From: JBHENW01 sp046261875
GTDB taxonomy: Bacteria; Acidobacteriota; Thermoanaerobaculia; UBA5066; Gp7-AA6
DNA: 58,988 nucleotides
Assembly: GCA_046261875.1 (NCBI GenBank)
Contig: JBHENW010000177.1
Span: 1 to 58,988 of the forward strand
Direction of reading: 5' to 3'
The notes under the pieces were generated by a model. That model ran no database searches. It saw nothing but the letters and a program-made list of their open reading frames with translations, and was not told where the DNA came from. The position numbers were made by a program, and so were the translations under genes. This document shows, one piece after another, positions 7,659 to 15,922 of this stretch. The first letter of the stretch is position 1; each line of letters starts with the position of its first letter.

Positions 7659-8560
7659 AAGCAGTACCACTGTTCGGGGTATGCGGCGACGTACCGCTCG
7701 AGTATCGCGACGTATCTCTTCAGGTTGTTTCGGAAAGTCTCCTCACGGTCCCCTCCCCGCTCGATCGCGAGCGGCTCTTCGACGATCGCCCGATACCGTC
7801 CGTCGCCGACCCGGACGATGAACGCGGGAAGGACGGTTGCGCCGGTCGACATCGCCACCCGGATCGGGCCGCGCGGAAAGTAAGCGGTCCGCCCGAAGAA
7901 GGGGACCTGGTGTCCCGTGTTGTCGAAGTCCCGATCTCCCTGCATCGCCACGATCGCGTTCCCGGCCAGCGCGCGCAGGACGGAGAGCGTGGATACGAAG
8001 GAGCGGTCCACGGGAATCTCGGTGACCCCGGCGCGCTGATGCAGCCCGCGCCGGGCCGCTTCCACCGCCGGGAGCATGTCGGGCACGAGGACGACGTGAA
8101 CCGGTAGCTTCATCTCCGCCAGCATCAGCCCCCCGACCTCCCAGTTGCCCAGATGCGCAGTGATGAGGAGGACGCCCTTGCCGCGTTCGAGGCCGTCGAG
8201 GATCCGCGAATAGCCGACGACGCTTTCCACCAGCCGCGAGGACTTCTCGGGCGGACGGGAGGCGAAATGGAGGAAATCGACCCAGGCGAAGAAGTGCGCG
8301 TCGACGAGACGCCGCGCGGTCGCTTCGACCTCCTTCGAGCCGGTCGGCAGGCCCAGGATGATCGAGAGGTTCGACCTCAGCGCCGCGAGGTACTTCCCCC
8401 GCAGCCCCATGTAGCGGCTCATCGTCTGGCGTGCGAGGGCGTGCATGAGACGGCGCGGCAGGACGCGGGCGAGGATCAACCCGGTGGGGAACCAGAGGTG
8501 GGACACACCCGAGGCGATCGCCCGTACCACCCGGCTTCGGCTGGCCATCTTCTCCTGCAT
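7565..8560 (-). CDS. Lysophospholipid/lipid A acyltransferase (LpxL/HtrB family)
   Basis: Transfers a fatty acyl chain to a lipid acceptor at the inner membrane, in this family usually late lipid A acylation. 331 aa, with an N-terminal hydrophobic stretch (about 15-35), the catalytic HX4E-type motif TAHLGNWEVGG, and the family signature FFGRTAYFPRGPIRVAMSTG. The start ATGCAGGAG at 8560 lies 12 nt after the topoisomerase stop, so the two are probably co-transcribed. Its C terminus overlaps the convergent methyltransferase gene by 94 bp. Whether the organism makes lipid A cannot be told from this window. Confidence 0.88.
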   Translation of the reverse strand: MQEKMASRSRVVRAIASGVSHLWFPTGLILARVLPRRLMHALARQTMSRYMGLRGKYLAALRSNLSIILGLPTGSKEVEATARRLVDAHFFAWVDFLHFASRPPEKSSRLVESVVGYSRILDGLERGKGVLLITAHLGNWEVGGLMLAEMKLPVHVVLVPDMLPAVEAARRGLHQRAGVTEIPVDRSFVSTLSVLRALAGNAIVAMQGDRDFDNTGHQVPFFGRTAYFPRGPIRVAMSTGATVLPAFIVRVGDGRYRAIVEEPLAIERGGDREETFRNNLKRYVAILERYVAAYPEQWYCFYPFWDDPSRREAPDPTGGRRADTAATKNAS

Positions 8561-8572
8561 TCGGGGGGGAGT

Positions 8573-9598
8573 TTAGGCCGCGGCGAGGGCGTCCTTCCTG
8601 AGCAGCTCGAGCAGCGCTTTCTCCGAAGCGTGGAGCCCGGGGGCTCGCCGCGCGACGAGATCCTGGAGCTGCCGGAAATGACGTTCGATCACGCGGCCCT
8701 TCTCGTAGCCGGTCAGCACGGAACGATTGATGTACGACGCGCGGCAGACCGCCACCGTGTTGCCCAGATGTTCGGCGGTTTCCCGGATCGCGGCGAGCAT
8801 CTTGCGGCGTCGCGCCGCGCGCGTCTCGCCGTCCTCCGACCCGGCCCGCGCCAGGGCGCAGGCGCAGATGAGGGTCCCGGCCCACGTGCGGAAGTCCTTG
8901 GCGCTGAACCGCTCTCCCATGACCTCCCTGATGTACTCGTTGATGTGCCGGCTCTTCGCGTCCACGACCGACCCGTCCTCCGCCACGAACTTGAAGACGT
9001 CGCGGCCCGGCATCGCCAGGAGCTGGCGGACGAGGCGGGCGACCCGGCGGTCCTCGAGCTCGCGCTGCTGCCGTTTCCCGGACTTCCCGGGGAAGTCGAA
9101 AGTGATCGTGTCGCCGCGGACCGAAACGTGCCGGCGGCGCAGCGTGGATACGCCGAAGCTCCCGTTCTCCTGCGCGTACGCGTCGCTGCCGGGGCGGAGG
9201 AAGCAGTTGGAAAGGATGCGCAGGATCCCCGCGAGGACTCTCTCCCTCGGCAGCCCCGGCCGAGCCAGGTCGCGTGCGATCGCGCGCCGCAGCTGCGGGA
9301 GGGCCCCGGCGAAGTGGAGCAGGCGGCGCGCCTTCCTCGCTTCACGGCGCGCGACGGCGGACTCGTGGTACCGGTACTGCCAGCGCCCCGCGGCGTCGCG
9401 GCCGACGGCCTGGACCGCGGAGCGCGGCGAGGCCGCGATCGCCACGTCCTTCCACGCGGGAGGTATCCGCAGCATCCGGATCCGAAAGGCGTCGGTGGAA
9501 GAGACCCGCCCTCCGGCCGCCGTGCGGTATCGGAACCCCGATTTGGGCGTGCCGAGCCGGCGGATCCCGGTGGCCTGGAGCTTCTCGACGGCCGTCAT
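8573..9598 (-). CDS. DNA topoisomerase IB (poxvirus/eukaryote type)
   Basis: Relaxes supercoils by transient 3'-phosphotyrosyl nicking. About 341 aa from ATG 9598. Signatures are IPPAWKDV (N-terminal domain), QYRYHE, a conserved Lys/Arg strand around GDTITFDFPGKSGK, KDFRTWAGT (catalytic Arg) and ASYINRSVL with the nucleophilic Tyr. A longer form from TTG 9652 adds 18 residues (MASERDVPGSS); neither start has a good ribosome-binding site, and I prefer the ATG. It sits upstream of the acyltransferase with a 12-nt gap. Confidence 0.9.
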   Translation of the reverse strand: MTAVEKLQATGIRRLGTPKSGFRYRTAAGGRVSSTDAFRIRMLRIPPAWKDVAIAASPRSAVQAVGRDAAGRWQYRYHESAVARREARKARRLLHFAGALPQLRRAIARDLARPGLPRERVLAGILRILSNCFLRPGSDAYAQENGSFGVSTLRRRHVSVRGDTITFDFPGKSGKRQQRELEDRRVARLVRQLLAMPGRDVFKFVAEDGSVVDAKSRHINEYIREVMGERFSAKDFRTWAGTLICACALARAGSEDGETRAARRRKMLAAIRETAEHLGNTVAVCRASYINRSVLTGYEKGRVIERHFRQLQDLVARRAPGLHASEKALLELLRKDALAAA

Positions 9599-9667
9599 CG
9601 CCTCGGGCAGTAACGCAAAGGATGAGCCAGGAACGTCGCGCTCGCTCGCCAAAAGGGCGTCTTCTCA

Positions 9668-9880
9668 TCGCGGCGTGAGGAGTCTCCGCCCTTTTCCGCT
9701 TCGTCGCGATCTCACGATCGCGCCGAAGCTCGGCGGGGGACCTTGCGGTCCCCCGCACCCCCTGGGGAGGAGCTTCGCGCCGGGAGAGCGGGAGCGAGGG
9801 GACCAGGCCAGCGGTCGAGCGGCTGTCCGCGAGCCGCGAGCCGGTGCCGAAGGCAGGTCCGAGCGAGCGAGAGCGACGTT
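9668..9880 (+). repeat. Dispersed intergenic repeat, copy A (interrupted)
   Basis: The 9600-9896 stretch holds no gene. Its left part (about 9670-9692, ggcgtgaggagtctccgccc) matches copies at 26999-27020 and 56689-56705. Its right part (about 9806-9880, including gccgcgagccggtgccgaag and gagcgagcgagagcgacg) matches 22943-23020 (reverse orientation) and 56725-56770. About 110 bp, including a large palindrome, separate the two parts here, while they are contiguous in the 56.7-kb copy. Confidence 0.7.
9719..9783. repeat. Nested palindrome in intergenic repeat A
   Basis: Inner arms gcgggggacc / ggtcccccgc with loop ttgc form a perfect 10-bp stem. Outer arms gcgccgaagctc / ggagcttcgcgc form a second, slightly imperfect stem. 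No T-run follows, so it is not an ordinary terminator; a cruciform or REP-like unit fits better. Confidence 0.6.
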
Positions 9881-9884
9881 CCGG

Positions 9885-9890
9885 TACCAT
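9885..9890 (+). promoter_or_regulatory. -10 box (TACCAT) of leaderless gene at 9897
   Basis: TACCAT, 6-nt spacer (catgac), then ATG 9897. It directly follows the right end of repeat A. Confidence 0.5.
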
Positions 9891-9896
9891 CATGAC

Positions 9897-10430
9897 ATGC
9901 GGGCGCGGCGGATCCTGGAGCTGCTTGCGCTTGCGGCGCTGCTCGCGGGCCTGGGCTTCGGGATCTCCGCCTACCTCGCGTTCCGGCAGGCCCTTTCGGC
10001 CCGCCTCGACCGGGCGGCCGCCATCGAAGCGGCGGTGACCCGGCCCGGAGCCGCCGCGCGGCTCGCCTCCGCGCTCGCGGAACGGCGGCTCGCCCTCGTC
10101 ACGGAGAAGGAGTCCACCGCCGTGTCCGGCGCGTTTCGCCGGGAAACCGGCGCGCCGGAGCTCGAGGCGTACCGCAAGGCGGGAGGGGACCCGTCCGTCG
10201 CCCGGGAGGCCGAGAAAGCGCTCGCCGCGAAGAAGCCCGCGGAGCCGGAGGGAGACGTCGCTTTCCTCCGCGCCATGAGACGGCTTCGGGAGGAGGCCGA
10301 GCGGATGCCCGTGCCCGCGCGGCCCGTCCCGCCGGTGTCCGCCGGAGCGGCCGGCCGGAGGTTGCTCTGGGTCGGCGTCGCCGCGGTCGCCGCGGCCCTG
10401 CTCGCCCGGGCCGCCGGGCGCGCGGCGTGA
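9897..10430 (+). CDS. Hypothetical protein with N- and C-terminal membrane segments
   Basis: 177 aa, not recognised. Residues about 5-27 (ILELLALAALLAGLGFG) and the last 20 residues (LLWVGVAAVAAALLARAAG) are hydrophobic, and the middle is a charged, Ala/Glu-rich, probably helical region. Both ends would sit in the membrane with the soluble part on one side. The next gene starts at a GTGA overlap, so the two are translationally coupled and may work together. The start is set by the leaderless -10 box; the much longer open frame upstream runs antisense through topoisomerase IB. Confidence 0.65.
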   Translation: MRARRILELLALAALLAGLGFGISAYLAFRQALSARLDRAAAIEAAVTRPGAAARLASALAERRLALVTEKESTAVSGAFRRETGAPELEAYRKAGGDPSVAREAEKALAAKKPAEPEGDVAFLRAMRRLREEAERMPVPARPVPPVSAGAAGRRLLWVGVAAVAAALLARAAGRAA

Positions 10431-12175
10431 ACCGGCGCCTACCGGCTCTCCTCCCCTACGCCGTCTTCCTTCTCCTCGCCGTCATCTCCTGGAATCGCTG
10501 GCTCGAGCCCTACGTGGACTCCGGGCGAGAGCTCATGGTTCCCTGGAGGCTGGCGTCCGGCGAGGCCCTTTATCGCGACGTCCGCTTCTATCACGGTCCG
10601 CTCGGCCCTCACCTCGCGGCGGTCCTCGAGCGGATCACCGAACGAAACCTGCCCGCCCGGTTCGCGCTCTGCGGGCTCATCGCCCTGCTTCACGTCGAAG
10701 CGCTGCGCCGCCTGGGCCGCCGCCTGCTCTCGCCGGGACGCGCCGGGCTTTCCGTGGCGGTCATCGTGGCGACCGCTTTCTTCCTGCGGCCCGGCGGGTG
10801 TCATCTCTTCCCTTTCAGCCTCGACACGGCGATCGCCACCGCCGCGATCGCCTGGGCCCTCTGGTGGGCCGGATCCGGCTCGCCGCGCACCGCCTGGCTC
10901 TCCGGCGCGGCCCTGCTCGCGGCGATCCTTTCCCGCCCCGAGATGGGTCTCGCCGCGACGGCTGCCGTCCTTCTCGACCGCGACAGCGCGCGCGGGACGC
11001 GGCGCCGGGCCGTGCCCCTGGCCGCCGTCCCGGTCGGCCTCGCGGCCATCGTGTACGGAATCCTGTCGGCGGGGACGTCCTTCGCGACTCTCCGCCAGGA
11101 GGGCTGGCTCGCCGTTCTCCGACCGCCGGCGGAGTTCCGGAGGATCTATGCGGCCTACGCGGGGTTCGATGCGCTGGGCCTGCGCGCCGCCGAGCTGCTC
11201 CTCGCCTTCGTTGTCGTTCTCCTCATCGGAGGTCTCCTCTGGGCGGCCGCGCGCGGCGCGGCCGCGGCTCCCGGGCGGAACGGAGGCGGCTGGGTGGTTC
11301 CCGCCGTTTCGCTCCTTTTCCTCGCCGGAGCGCTGGCCGCGTGGCGTCCTCCCGGGTCCCTCGCCGAGAGCCTGGCGCTCTTCCCGCCGCTCATCCGGAT
11401 CGTTCCGCCGCTCGTGATCCTCGCGGCGGCCGCGCGCGTGGCGCGGCGCGTGCGGCGGCGGGAAGAGAGCGGGATCCTGGCCGGAGTACCGGACTCCCTC
11501 CTTCTGCTCGCGGCCCTCTTTTCGCTTCGGGTGCTGCTCGTCGCCGGTTACTTCGGGCCGTACAACGCCTTCCTGCTCCCCTTGCCGCTGCTCGTTTTCG
11601 CGGCGGGTCTCTTCGCGCTCGCGGACCGGCTCGCGCCGAGCGGGCCGCGGCTCCCCTCTCTGCTCGGGGCGGCGCTGGCGGTCTTCCTCACATTCCGGGT
11701 GGTTTCGCTCCGAGACCTCTTCCGACATCCTGCCTGGAGCCCTGTGGATACGCCGGCCGGTTCCGTCCAGATGCTCGAGCCGGTGGCGCAGACGACGCGG
11801 ATGGCCCTCGCGGACCTCGCCCGGCGCGTCCCGGACTCCGGAACCCTGGCCGGGTTCCCGGAGGCGGGATTCCTGGGCTACGCGCTCGGCCGCCGAAACC
11901 CGCTTCCCCAGGAGCAGTTCTTTCCGGGTCATCTCGACGCCGCGGCGGAACGCGACACGATCCGGCGGCTCGCTGAAAGCCCTCCCGACGCGGTCGTTTA
12001 CGTCAACGTGCTCGCCGTCGGACACCGGGCGGTCGTCTTCGGCGCGGACTACCTCACGGAGCTCGATCGGTTCGCGCGCGAGCGGTTCTCTCCCGTGGCG
12101 GCTTACGGTCCCGGCGCGGGAGCGGCCGCGCGGATCGGCGATCCGCATTTCTTCATTCAGGTCCGCATCCCGTGA
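10427..12175 (+). CDS. Polytopic membrane protein, GT-C/PMT-like glycosyltransferase
   Basis: 582 aa with about ten hydrophobic segments. The first luminal loop carries DSGRELMVPWRLASGEALYRDV followed by HGPLGP, the acidic loop-1 arrangement of family 39/GT-C glycosyltransferases that use lipid-linked sugars. The C-terminal 140 residues form a soluble extracytoplasmic domain. Substrate and acceptor cannot be inferred. GTG start overlaps the upstream stop by 4 nt, and the gene in turn overlaps the pseudouridine synthase by 4 nt. Confidence 0.68.
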   Translation: MNRRLPALLPYAVFLLLAVISWNRWLEPYVDSGRELMVPWRLASGEALYRDVRFYHGPLGPHLAAVLERITERNLPARFALCGLIALLHVEALRRLGRRLLSPGRAGLSVAVIVATAFFLRPGGCHLFPFSLDTAIATAAIAWALWWAGSGSPRTAWLSGAALLAAILSRPEMGLAATAAVLLDRDSARGTRRRAVPLAAVPVGLAAIVYGILSAGTSFATLRQEGWLAVLRPPAEFRRIYAAYAGFDALGLRAAELLLAFVVVLLIGGLLWAAARGAAAAPGRNGGGWVVPAVSLLFLAGALAAWRPPGSLAESLALFPPLIRIVPPLVILAAAARVARRVRRREESGILAGVPDSLLLLAALFSLRVLLVAGYFGPYNAFLLPLPLLVFAAGLFALADRLAPSGPRLPSLLGAALAVFLTFRVVSLRDLFRHPAWSPVDTPAGSVQMLEPVAQTTRMALADLARRVPDSGTLAGFPEAGFLGYALGRRNPLPQEQFFPGHLDAAAERDTIRRLAESPPDAVVYVNVLAVGHRAVVFGADYLTELDRFARERFSPVAAYGPGAGAAARIGDPHFFIQVRIP

Positions 12176-13080
12176 GGCTCGACCTCGCCCTCGCGCGGCG
12201 GTATGGGCTGCCCCGCCGGAAGGCGCGAGACGCGGTGCGCGCGGGCCGCGTGGACGTCCGGGGCGAAACGATGGACGAGCCGGGCCGCGACGTCTCCGAG
12301 GATGCGCCGCTCGCCTACTTCCCCGATCGGCCGGCGCGCCGCCGGGTCCGGACCCGCCTCGTCGTGCTCGCCGAGGGGGAGGACTTCGTCGTCGTGGACA
12401 AGCCGGCCGGCCTCCTCACCGTGCCGACGGCCGAGCGGGAGAAAGAGACTCTCCTTTCGCGCACGCTCGACTATCTGCACCACCGCTACCGCCGGCGCCC
12501 CTACGCGGGGACCGTCCAGCGGCTGGACAAGGAGACGTCCGGAGCGCTCGTCTTCGCTCGCAATCGGCCGGGGCAGGCCGACCTGCAGCGTCAGTTCCGG
12601 GATCACACGATCGTGCGGGAGTACTACACGATCGTCGAGGGAGACCTCGAAGGCTCCGGGACTTTCCGCGCGGAGCTCTCGCGCGACCCGGACGGGCGCC
12701 GGCGGACCGTCGCGCGCGCGGCCGACGGCGGACGGCGCGCCGTCACCCACTACGAGGTCGTGGAGCGATTCGGCGAGGCGACCCTCGTGGCGGTGCGGCT
12801 GGAAACGGGCCGCACGCACCAGATCCGGATCCACTTCGCCGCCGCGGGTCATCCCGTCCTGGGGGATGCGGTTTACAGGCCGCCGCGGATGGGCCCTCCG
12901 CCGGTCCAGGCCCCCCGACAGATGCTCCACGCGAGGCTGCTGGGGTTCGACGACCCCGAGACCGGCCGAAAGGTCGAAGCGACCTCGCCGCTTCCGGAGG
13001 ACTTCCGCGAGACGCTGGCCCGGTTGCGCCAGGCCGGCCGGCGGAAAAAGAAAGAGCCCCGGAAGGTCCGGGGCTCTTGA
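12172..13080 (+). CDS. RluA/RluD-family RNA pseudouridine synthase
   Basis: Converts uridine to pseudouridine in structured RNA. 302 aa: an N-terminal S4 RNA-binding domain (about 1-60; MRLDLALARRYGLPRRKARD) and a catalytic domain with VQRLDKETSGALVF (catalytic Asp119) and RLETGRTHQIRIHFAAAGHPVLGD. Which RNA it modifies (23S rRNA or tRNA) cannot be decided. GTG 12172 overlaps the previous stop as GTGA. The last codons, encoding a Lys/Arg-rich tail, form the stem of a terminator for the opposite-strand vwa-ompA operon. Confidence 0.9.
   Translation: MRLDLALARRYGLPRRKARDAVRAGRVDVRGETMDEPGRDVSEDAPLAYFPDRPARRRVRTRLVVLAEGEDFVVVDKPAGLLTVPTAEREKETLLSRTLDYLHHRYRRRPYAGTVQRLDKETSGALVFARNRPGQADLQRQFRDHTIVREYYTIVEGDLEGSGTFRAELSRDPDGRRRTVARAADGGRRAVTHYEVVERFGEATLVAVRLETGRTHQIRIHFAAAGHPVLGDAVYRPPRMGPPPVQAPRQMLHARLLGFDDPETGRKVEATSPLPEDFRETLARLRQAGRRKKKEPRKVRGS
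13044..13078 (-). terminator. Rho-independent terminator of the VWA-OmpA operon, inside rluD-like coding end
   Basis: Stem aagagccccgg / ccggggctctt with loop aaggt; on the minus strand it is followed by TTTCTTTTT. It lies 31 nt beyond the ompA-like stop and wholly within the last codons of the convergent pseudouridine synthase gene. Confidence 0.82.
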
Positions 13081-13108
13081 ATCGGCGACCTGCCGCTTCG
13101 TCGGGGTC

Positions 13109-13732
13109 TTATCCCATCACGACGACGACGACCCGCCGGTTCTGCGAGCGGCCAGTGCGCGTGTTGTTCCCCGCGACCGGTTCCTCTTCGCCGTAGGAAA
13201 TCGTGGACATGCGGTTCAGCGCGATCCCCTGTTTGTTCAGGTAACGCCTGACTGCCTCGGCGCGCCGCTCGCCGAGGTCGTAGTTGAGCCCGTGCGAGCC
13301 GGTCGAATCCGTATGCCCCTGGATCTCCAGATACACGCCCTTGTTGTCGGTCTTGAGTTGCTGCGCGAACTCGTTCAATTTCTCCTTCGCCGAGTCGGAG
13401 AGCTCGGCGCTGCCGAGCTTGAACTTCACCGCGTCCTCGTCCGAGAGCACCAGGGAGTAGACGAACTTGCCTTCGGCGAGCTTGCCCGCCGCCATGGCGC
13501 GCTCGAGCGCGTCGCGTGTCGTGCTGTCCAGCTCCGCCAGCTTCGAGTCGTGCTCGCGGATCCGGGTCTGGGCCGCCTCCACCTGCGACTGGACTTCGCC
13601 GATCCGCTGCTCGGCGGTGGCGCTGCTTTTCGAGACCTCCTCCGTGACGTATTTCTTGCTCGCGCAACCCGTCACGGTGAAGGCGCCGAGAAGGAGCGCC
13701 CCGCCCGCTGTCATCCACTTGCGGTGTTTCAT
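13109..13732 (-). CDS. OmpA-family peptidoglycan-binding lipoprotein
   Basis: 207 aa. Lipoprotein signal with lipobox TVTGC (Cys23), a coiled-coil stalk (about 30-95), and a C-terminal OmpA domain containing YLEIQGHTDSTGSHGLNYDLG and RAEAVRRYLNKQGI, which binds diaminopimelate in peptidoglycan. Likely tethers the outer membrane to the cell wall. ATG 13732 overlaps the VWA stop as ATGA. A strong Shine-Dalgarno sequence (AAAGGAGGGG, 4 nt before the ATG) shows that internal operon genes here use ribosome-binding sites even though many first genes do not. Confidence 0.92.
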   Translation of the reverse strand: MKHRKWMTAGGALLLGAFTVTGCASKKYVTEEVSKSSATAEQRIGEVQSQVEAAQTRIREHDSKLAELDSTTRDALERAMAAGKLAEGKFVYSLVLSDEDAVKFKLGSAELSDSAKEKLNEFAQQLKTDNKGVYLEIQGHTDSTGSHGLNYDLGERRAEAVRRYLNKQGIALNRMSTISYGEEEPVAGNNTRTGRSQNRRVVVVVMG

Positions 13733-14682
13733 GAAACCCCTCCTTTGCCGATCGTTAACGTTGCCGCCGAGGGAGCCGTCCCCCGGTATCCCCTCCGGGT
13801 CCGGATGGTCCAGCGACCCGGTTTAGCCACCGATACGATGACCACTCGATACTTCACCTCTCCGCGACCGGACGGCGGGAACCCCAGGAGGTACTGCTCC
13901 CGGACTTCCGCGTCGATCTTTCCGGCGATGGATCGCAGGTCCTGCTCGTCGCCGACCAGAAACATCTTGCCCCCGCTGGAGGTCGCGAGCAGCCGGAGGT
14001 TGTCCACCATGAGCTCGCGGCGCTGTTGGTCGGTGAGCAGGTCATAAACGGCATTCTTCAGGCCGATCGCATAAACCGGCGTGGAGACCTGCTGCAGGAT
14101 TTCTGCCATCTCCGTGGACGTCAGCGTGCTCGCGTTGTCCACGCCGTCCGTGAAGAGGAGGATGGCCCGCTTGGCGTTCTTCCCCTTCATGAGCTTAGGC
14201 GTCGCCGCGACCGCGTCGAAGAGGGCAGTCTGGCCCGACGCCTCCAGCTCTTCGAGACCCTTCAGCAGCGGCCGGGTGTCGGCGGAGAAGGCCGAGACGA
14301 GGCGCACCTCGTCCTCCGCGAACGCGAAGAGCGCGAAGTCGTCTCCGGGGCGCCGGTTGCGGACGATCTGCCGGATCGCTTCTTTCGCCTTCTGAAGCTT
14401 ACCGGCGATCTCCATGCTGCCGGACACGTCGAGCAAGAAGCCGAAAGAGACGGGCGCGTTGTCGTCCCGCTCGAACGTATCGAGATCGACGGGCGTCTCG
14501 TGGACCTGGACCCGGAAATCTTTCTTCTCGAGGCCCTCGACGAAGCGGCCCTTCCGATCCAGAACGACGACCGGGAGCATCACGTACTCCGTCCCGGCGC
14601 TCTCGGAGTAGGTGGGCAGATCCTGCGCCGACCCGGGGAGGGCGGCCATCGCGAGGAGCAGGGCGCCGAATACCCGTTCCAC
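13729..14682 (-). CDS. Secreted VWA-domain protein (VWFA-related family)
   Basis: 317 aa. Short signal peptide (VFGALLLAMAALPGSAQ), an N-terminal beta domain (VVVLDRKGRFVEGLEKKDF, typical of acidobacterial VWFA-related proteins), then a von Willebrand A domain with a complete MIDAS: LLDVSGSMEI (DxSxS), a Thr in SGQTALFDAV and FTDGVDNAS. Probably a metal-dependent adhesion or scaffolding module in the periplasm. GTG 14682 is chosen because TATAAT ends 6 nt before it. It is co-transcribed with the OmpA lipoprotein. Confidence 0.87.
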   Translation of the reverse strand: MERVFGALLLAMAALPGSAQDLPTYSESAGTEYVMLPVVVLDRKGRFVEGLEKKDFRVQVHETPVDLDTFERDDNAPVSFGFLLDVSGSMEIAGKLQKAKEAIRQIVRNRRPGDDFALFAFAEDEVRLVSAFSADTRPLLKGLEELEASGQTALFDAVAATPKLMKGKNAKRAILLFTDGVDNASTLTSTEMAEILQQVSTPVYAIGLKNAVYDLLTDQQRRELMVDNLRLLATSSGGKMFLVGDEQDLRSIAGKIDAEVREQYLLGFPPSGRGEVKYRVVIVSVAKPGRWTIRTRRGYRGTAPSAATLTIGKGGVS

Positions 14683-14688
14683 CGTCAA

Positions 14689-14694
14689 ATTATA
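14689..14694 (-). promoter_or_regulatory. -10 box (TATAAT) of leaderless VWA gene
   Basis: A perfect consensus TATAAT on the minus strand, then TTGACG, then GTG 14682. It is part of a divergent promoter pair with 14735-14740. Confidence 0.65.
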
Positions 14695-14734
14695 CGGCGG
14701 GAAACGGCCGTTAATTCCTGTCCCGGAAGCGGCC

Positions 14735-14740
14735 GATAAT
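14735..14740 (+). promoter_or_regulatory. -10 box (GATAAT) of leaderless TrmJ-type gene
   Basis: GATAAT, 8-nt spacer (ccctgccc), then GTG 14749; no Shine-Dalgarno sequence. Confidence 0.5.
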
Positions 14741-14748
14741 CCCTGCCC

Positions 14749-15468
14749 GTGCGGTCCGCTGCGATCGTCCTGGTCCGACCGCGCCTGCCGGCCAACCTCG
14801 GAGCGGTGGCCCGGGTCGCGAAGAATTTCGGAGTCCTCCCGCTGCGCCTCGTGGAGCCGGCCGCCGCGGCGGACGAGGAAGCGGCGCGGCTCGCGTCGGG
14901 CGCGGACGACGTCCTCGAGACCCTGACCCGCCACGAGAAGCTGACCGAGGCGGTGGCCGACTGCGAAATCGTCATCGCGACCTCATCCTTGCGAGGACGG
15001 GGCCAGATTCGGCCGCTGCAGCTCGCGGAGCTGCCCGGTTATCTCTCTCGATCCGCGCCGGGCCGGATCGCGTTCGTGTTCGGGCCGGAGCGAAGCGGGC
15101 TGACGGAGGAGGAGCGTTCGCATGCGAGCACCTCCCTCCGCCTGCCGACGCGTCCCGAGTTCCCGACGATGAACCTTTCGCACGCGGTGGCGGTCGTGCT
15201 CGCCGTCGCGGCCGCGTTCCCGGGGGAGGACCCCGGCGCGGCGGAAAAGGAGAGCCTCGCGCCGGCCTCGGAGATCGAAGCGACCGTTGGGCACTGGGAC
15301 CGCGCGCTGGAGGCGATCGGCTTCTACGACACCGGGCACCGGGAGCGGTCGCTGCGCGAATGGAGGCGTCTCATCGCGGGACGCCCGCTGTCCGAGCGGG
15401 AGGTCGCGATGCTGCGAGGCGTGGCGAACCGGGTGCTGGTGTCGCTGAGGAGACGCGACCCCGGCTAG
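14749..15468 (+). CDS. TrmH/TrmJ-family RNA 2'-O-methyltransferase (SpoU class)
   Basis: Methylates a ribose 2'-OH in tRNA or rRNA using SAM. 239 aa. SpoU motifs are visible: RPRLPANLGAVARVAKNFG (motif 1), IAFVFGPERSGLTEEE (motif 2) and LRLPTRPEFPTMNLSHAVAVVL (motif 3, the trefoil-knot SAM site). The roughly 75-residue C-terminal helical extension resembles TrmJ, which methylates tRNA position 32, but the exact target is inference. It is divergent from the VWA gene and overlaps ndk tail-to-tail by 4 nt. Confidence 0.87.
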   Translation: MRSAAIVLVRPRLPANLGAVARVAKNFGVLPLRLVEPAAAADEEAARLASGADDVLETLTRHEKLTEAVADCEIVIATSSLRGRGQIRPLQLAELPGYLSRSAPGRIAFVFGPERSGLTEEERSHASTSLRLPTRPEFPTMNLSHAVAVVLAVAAAFPGEDPGAAEKESLAPASEIEATVGHWDRALEAIGFYDTGHRERSLREWRRLIAGRPLSEREVAMLRGVANRVLVSLRRRDPG

Positions 15469-15881
15469 ATCAATTCCGCTTCGCTGAAGAAAAAGCCGAT
15501 CTCGCGAGCCGCGTTCTCGGCTGAGTCGCTGCCGTGGATCGCGTTCCTCTCGATGTCGGTTCCGTACAGCTTTCGGATCGTTCCCTCTTCGGCTTTCGTC
15601 GAGTCCGTCGCTCCCATGACGCGCCGCAGGTGGGCGACCGCCCCTTCGCGCTCGAGCGCCGCCGCGAGGATGGCGCCCTCGGTCATGAACCGGACGAGGC
15701 CCTCGAAGAAGGGACGCTCGCGGTGGACCGCGTAGAAGGCGCGCGCCTGCTCCGGCGCGAGGCGCAGCTTCTTGACCCCGGTGAGACGGAAGCCTTCCCT
15801 TTCGAGGCGCGCGAGGATCGCCCCGGCCTTTCCGGATCCCATCGCGTCGGGCTTGATGATCGTCAGGGTGCGTTCGGTCAT
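15465..15881 (-). CDS. ndk: Nucleoside diphosphate kinase
   Basis: Balances NDP/NTP pools by ping-pong transfer of the gamma phosphate through a phosphohistidine. 138 aa, standard length. MTERTLTIIKPDAMG opens the protein, and the active-site His116 lies in RNAIHGSDSAENA. ATG 15881 is chosen over the long upstream frame because family homology begins exactly there and AAAGGG lies 6 nt upstream. It is the last gene of the mdh-sdh-suc operon, next to succinyl-CoA synthetase, which makes the NTP that Ndk redistributes. Confidence 0.96.
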   Translation of the reverse strand: MTERTLTIIKPDAMGSGKAGAILARLEREGFRLTGVKKLRLAPEQARAFYAVHRERPFFEGLVRFMTEGAILAAALEREGAVAHLRRVMGATDSTKAEEGTIRKLYGTDIERNAIHGSDSAENAAREIGFFFSEAELI

Positions 15882-15922
15882 CGGGAGCCCTTTCGAAAAA
15901 TGCAGGAATGCACGATTGACCC

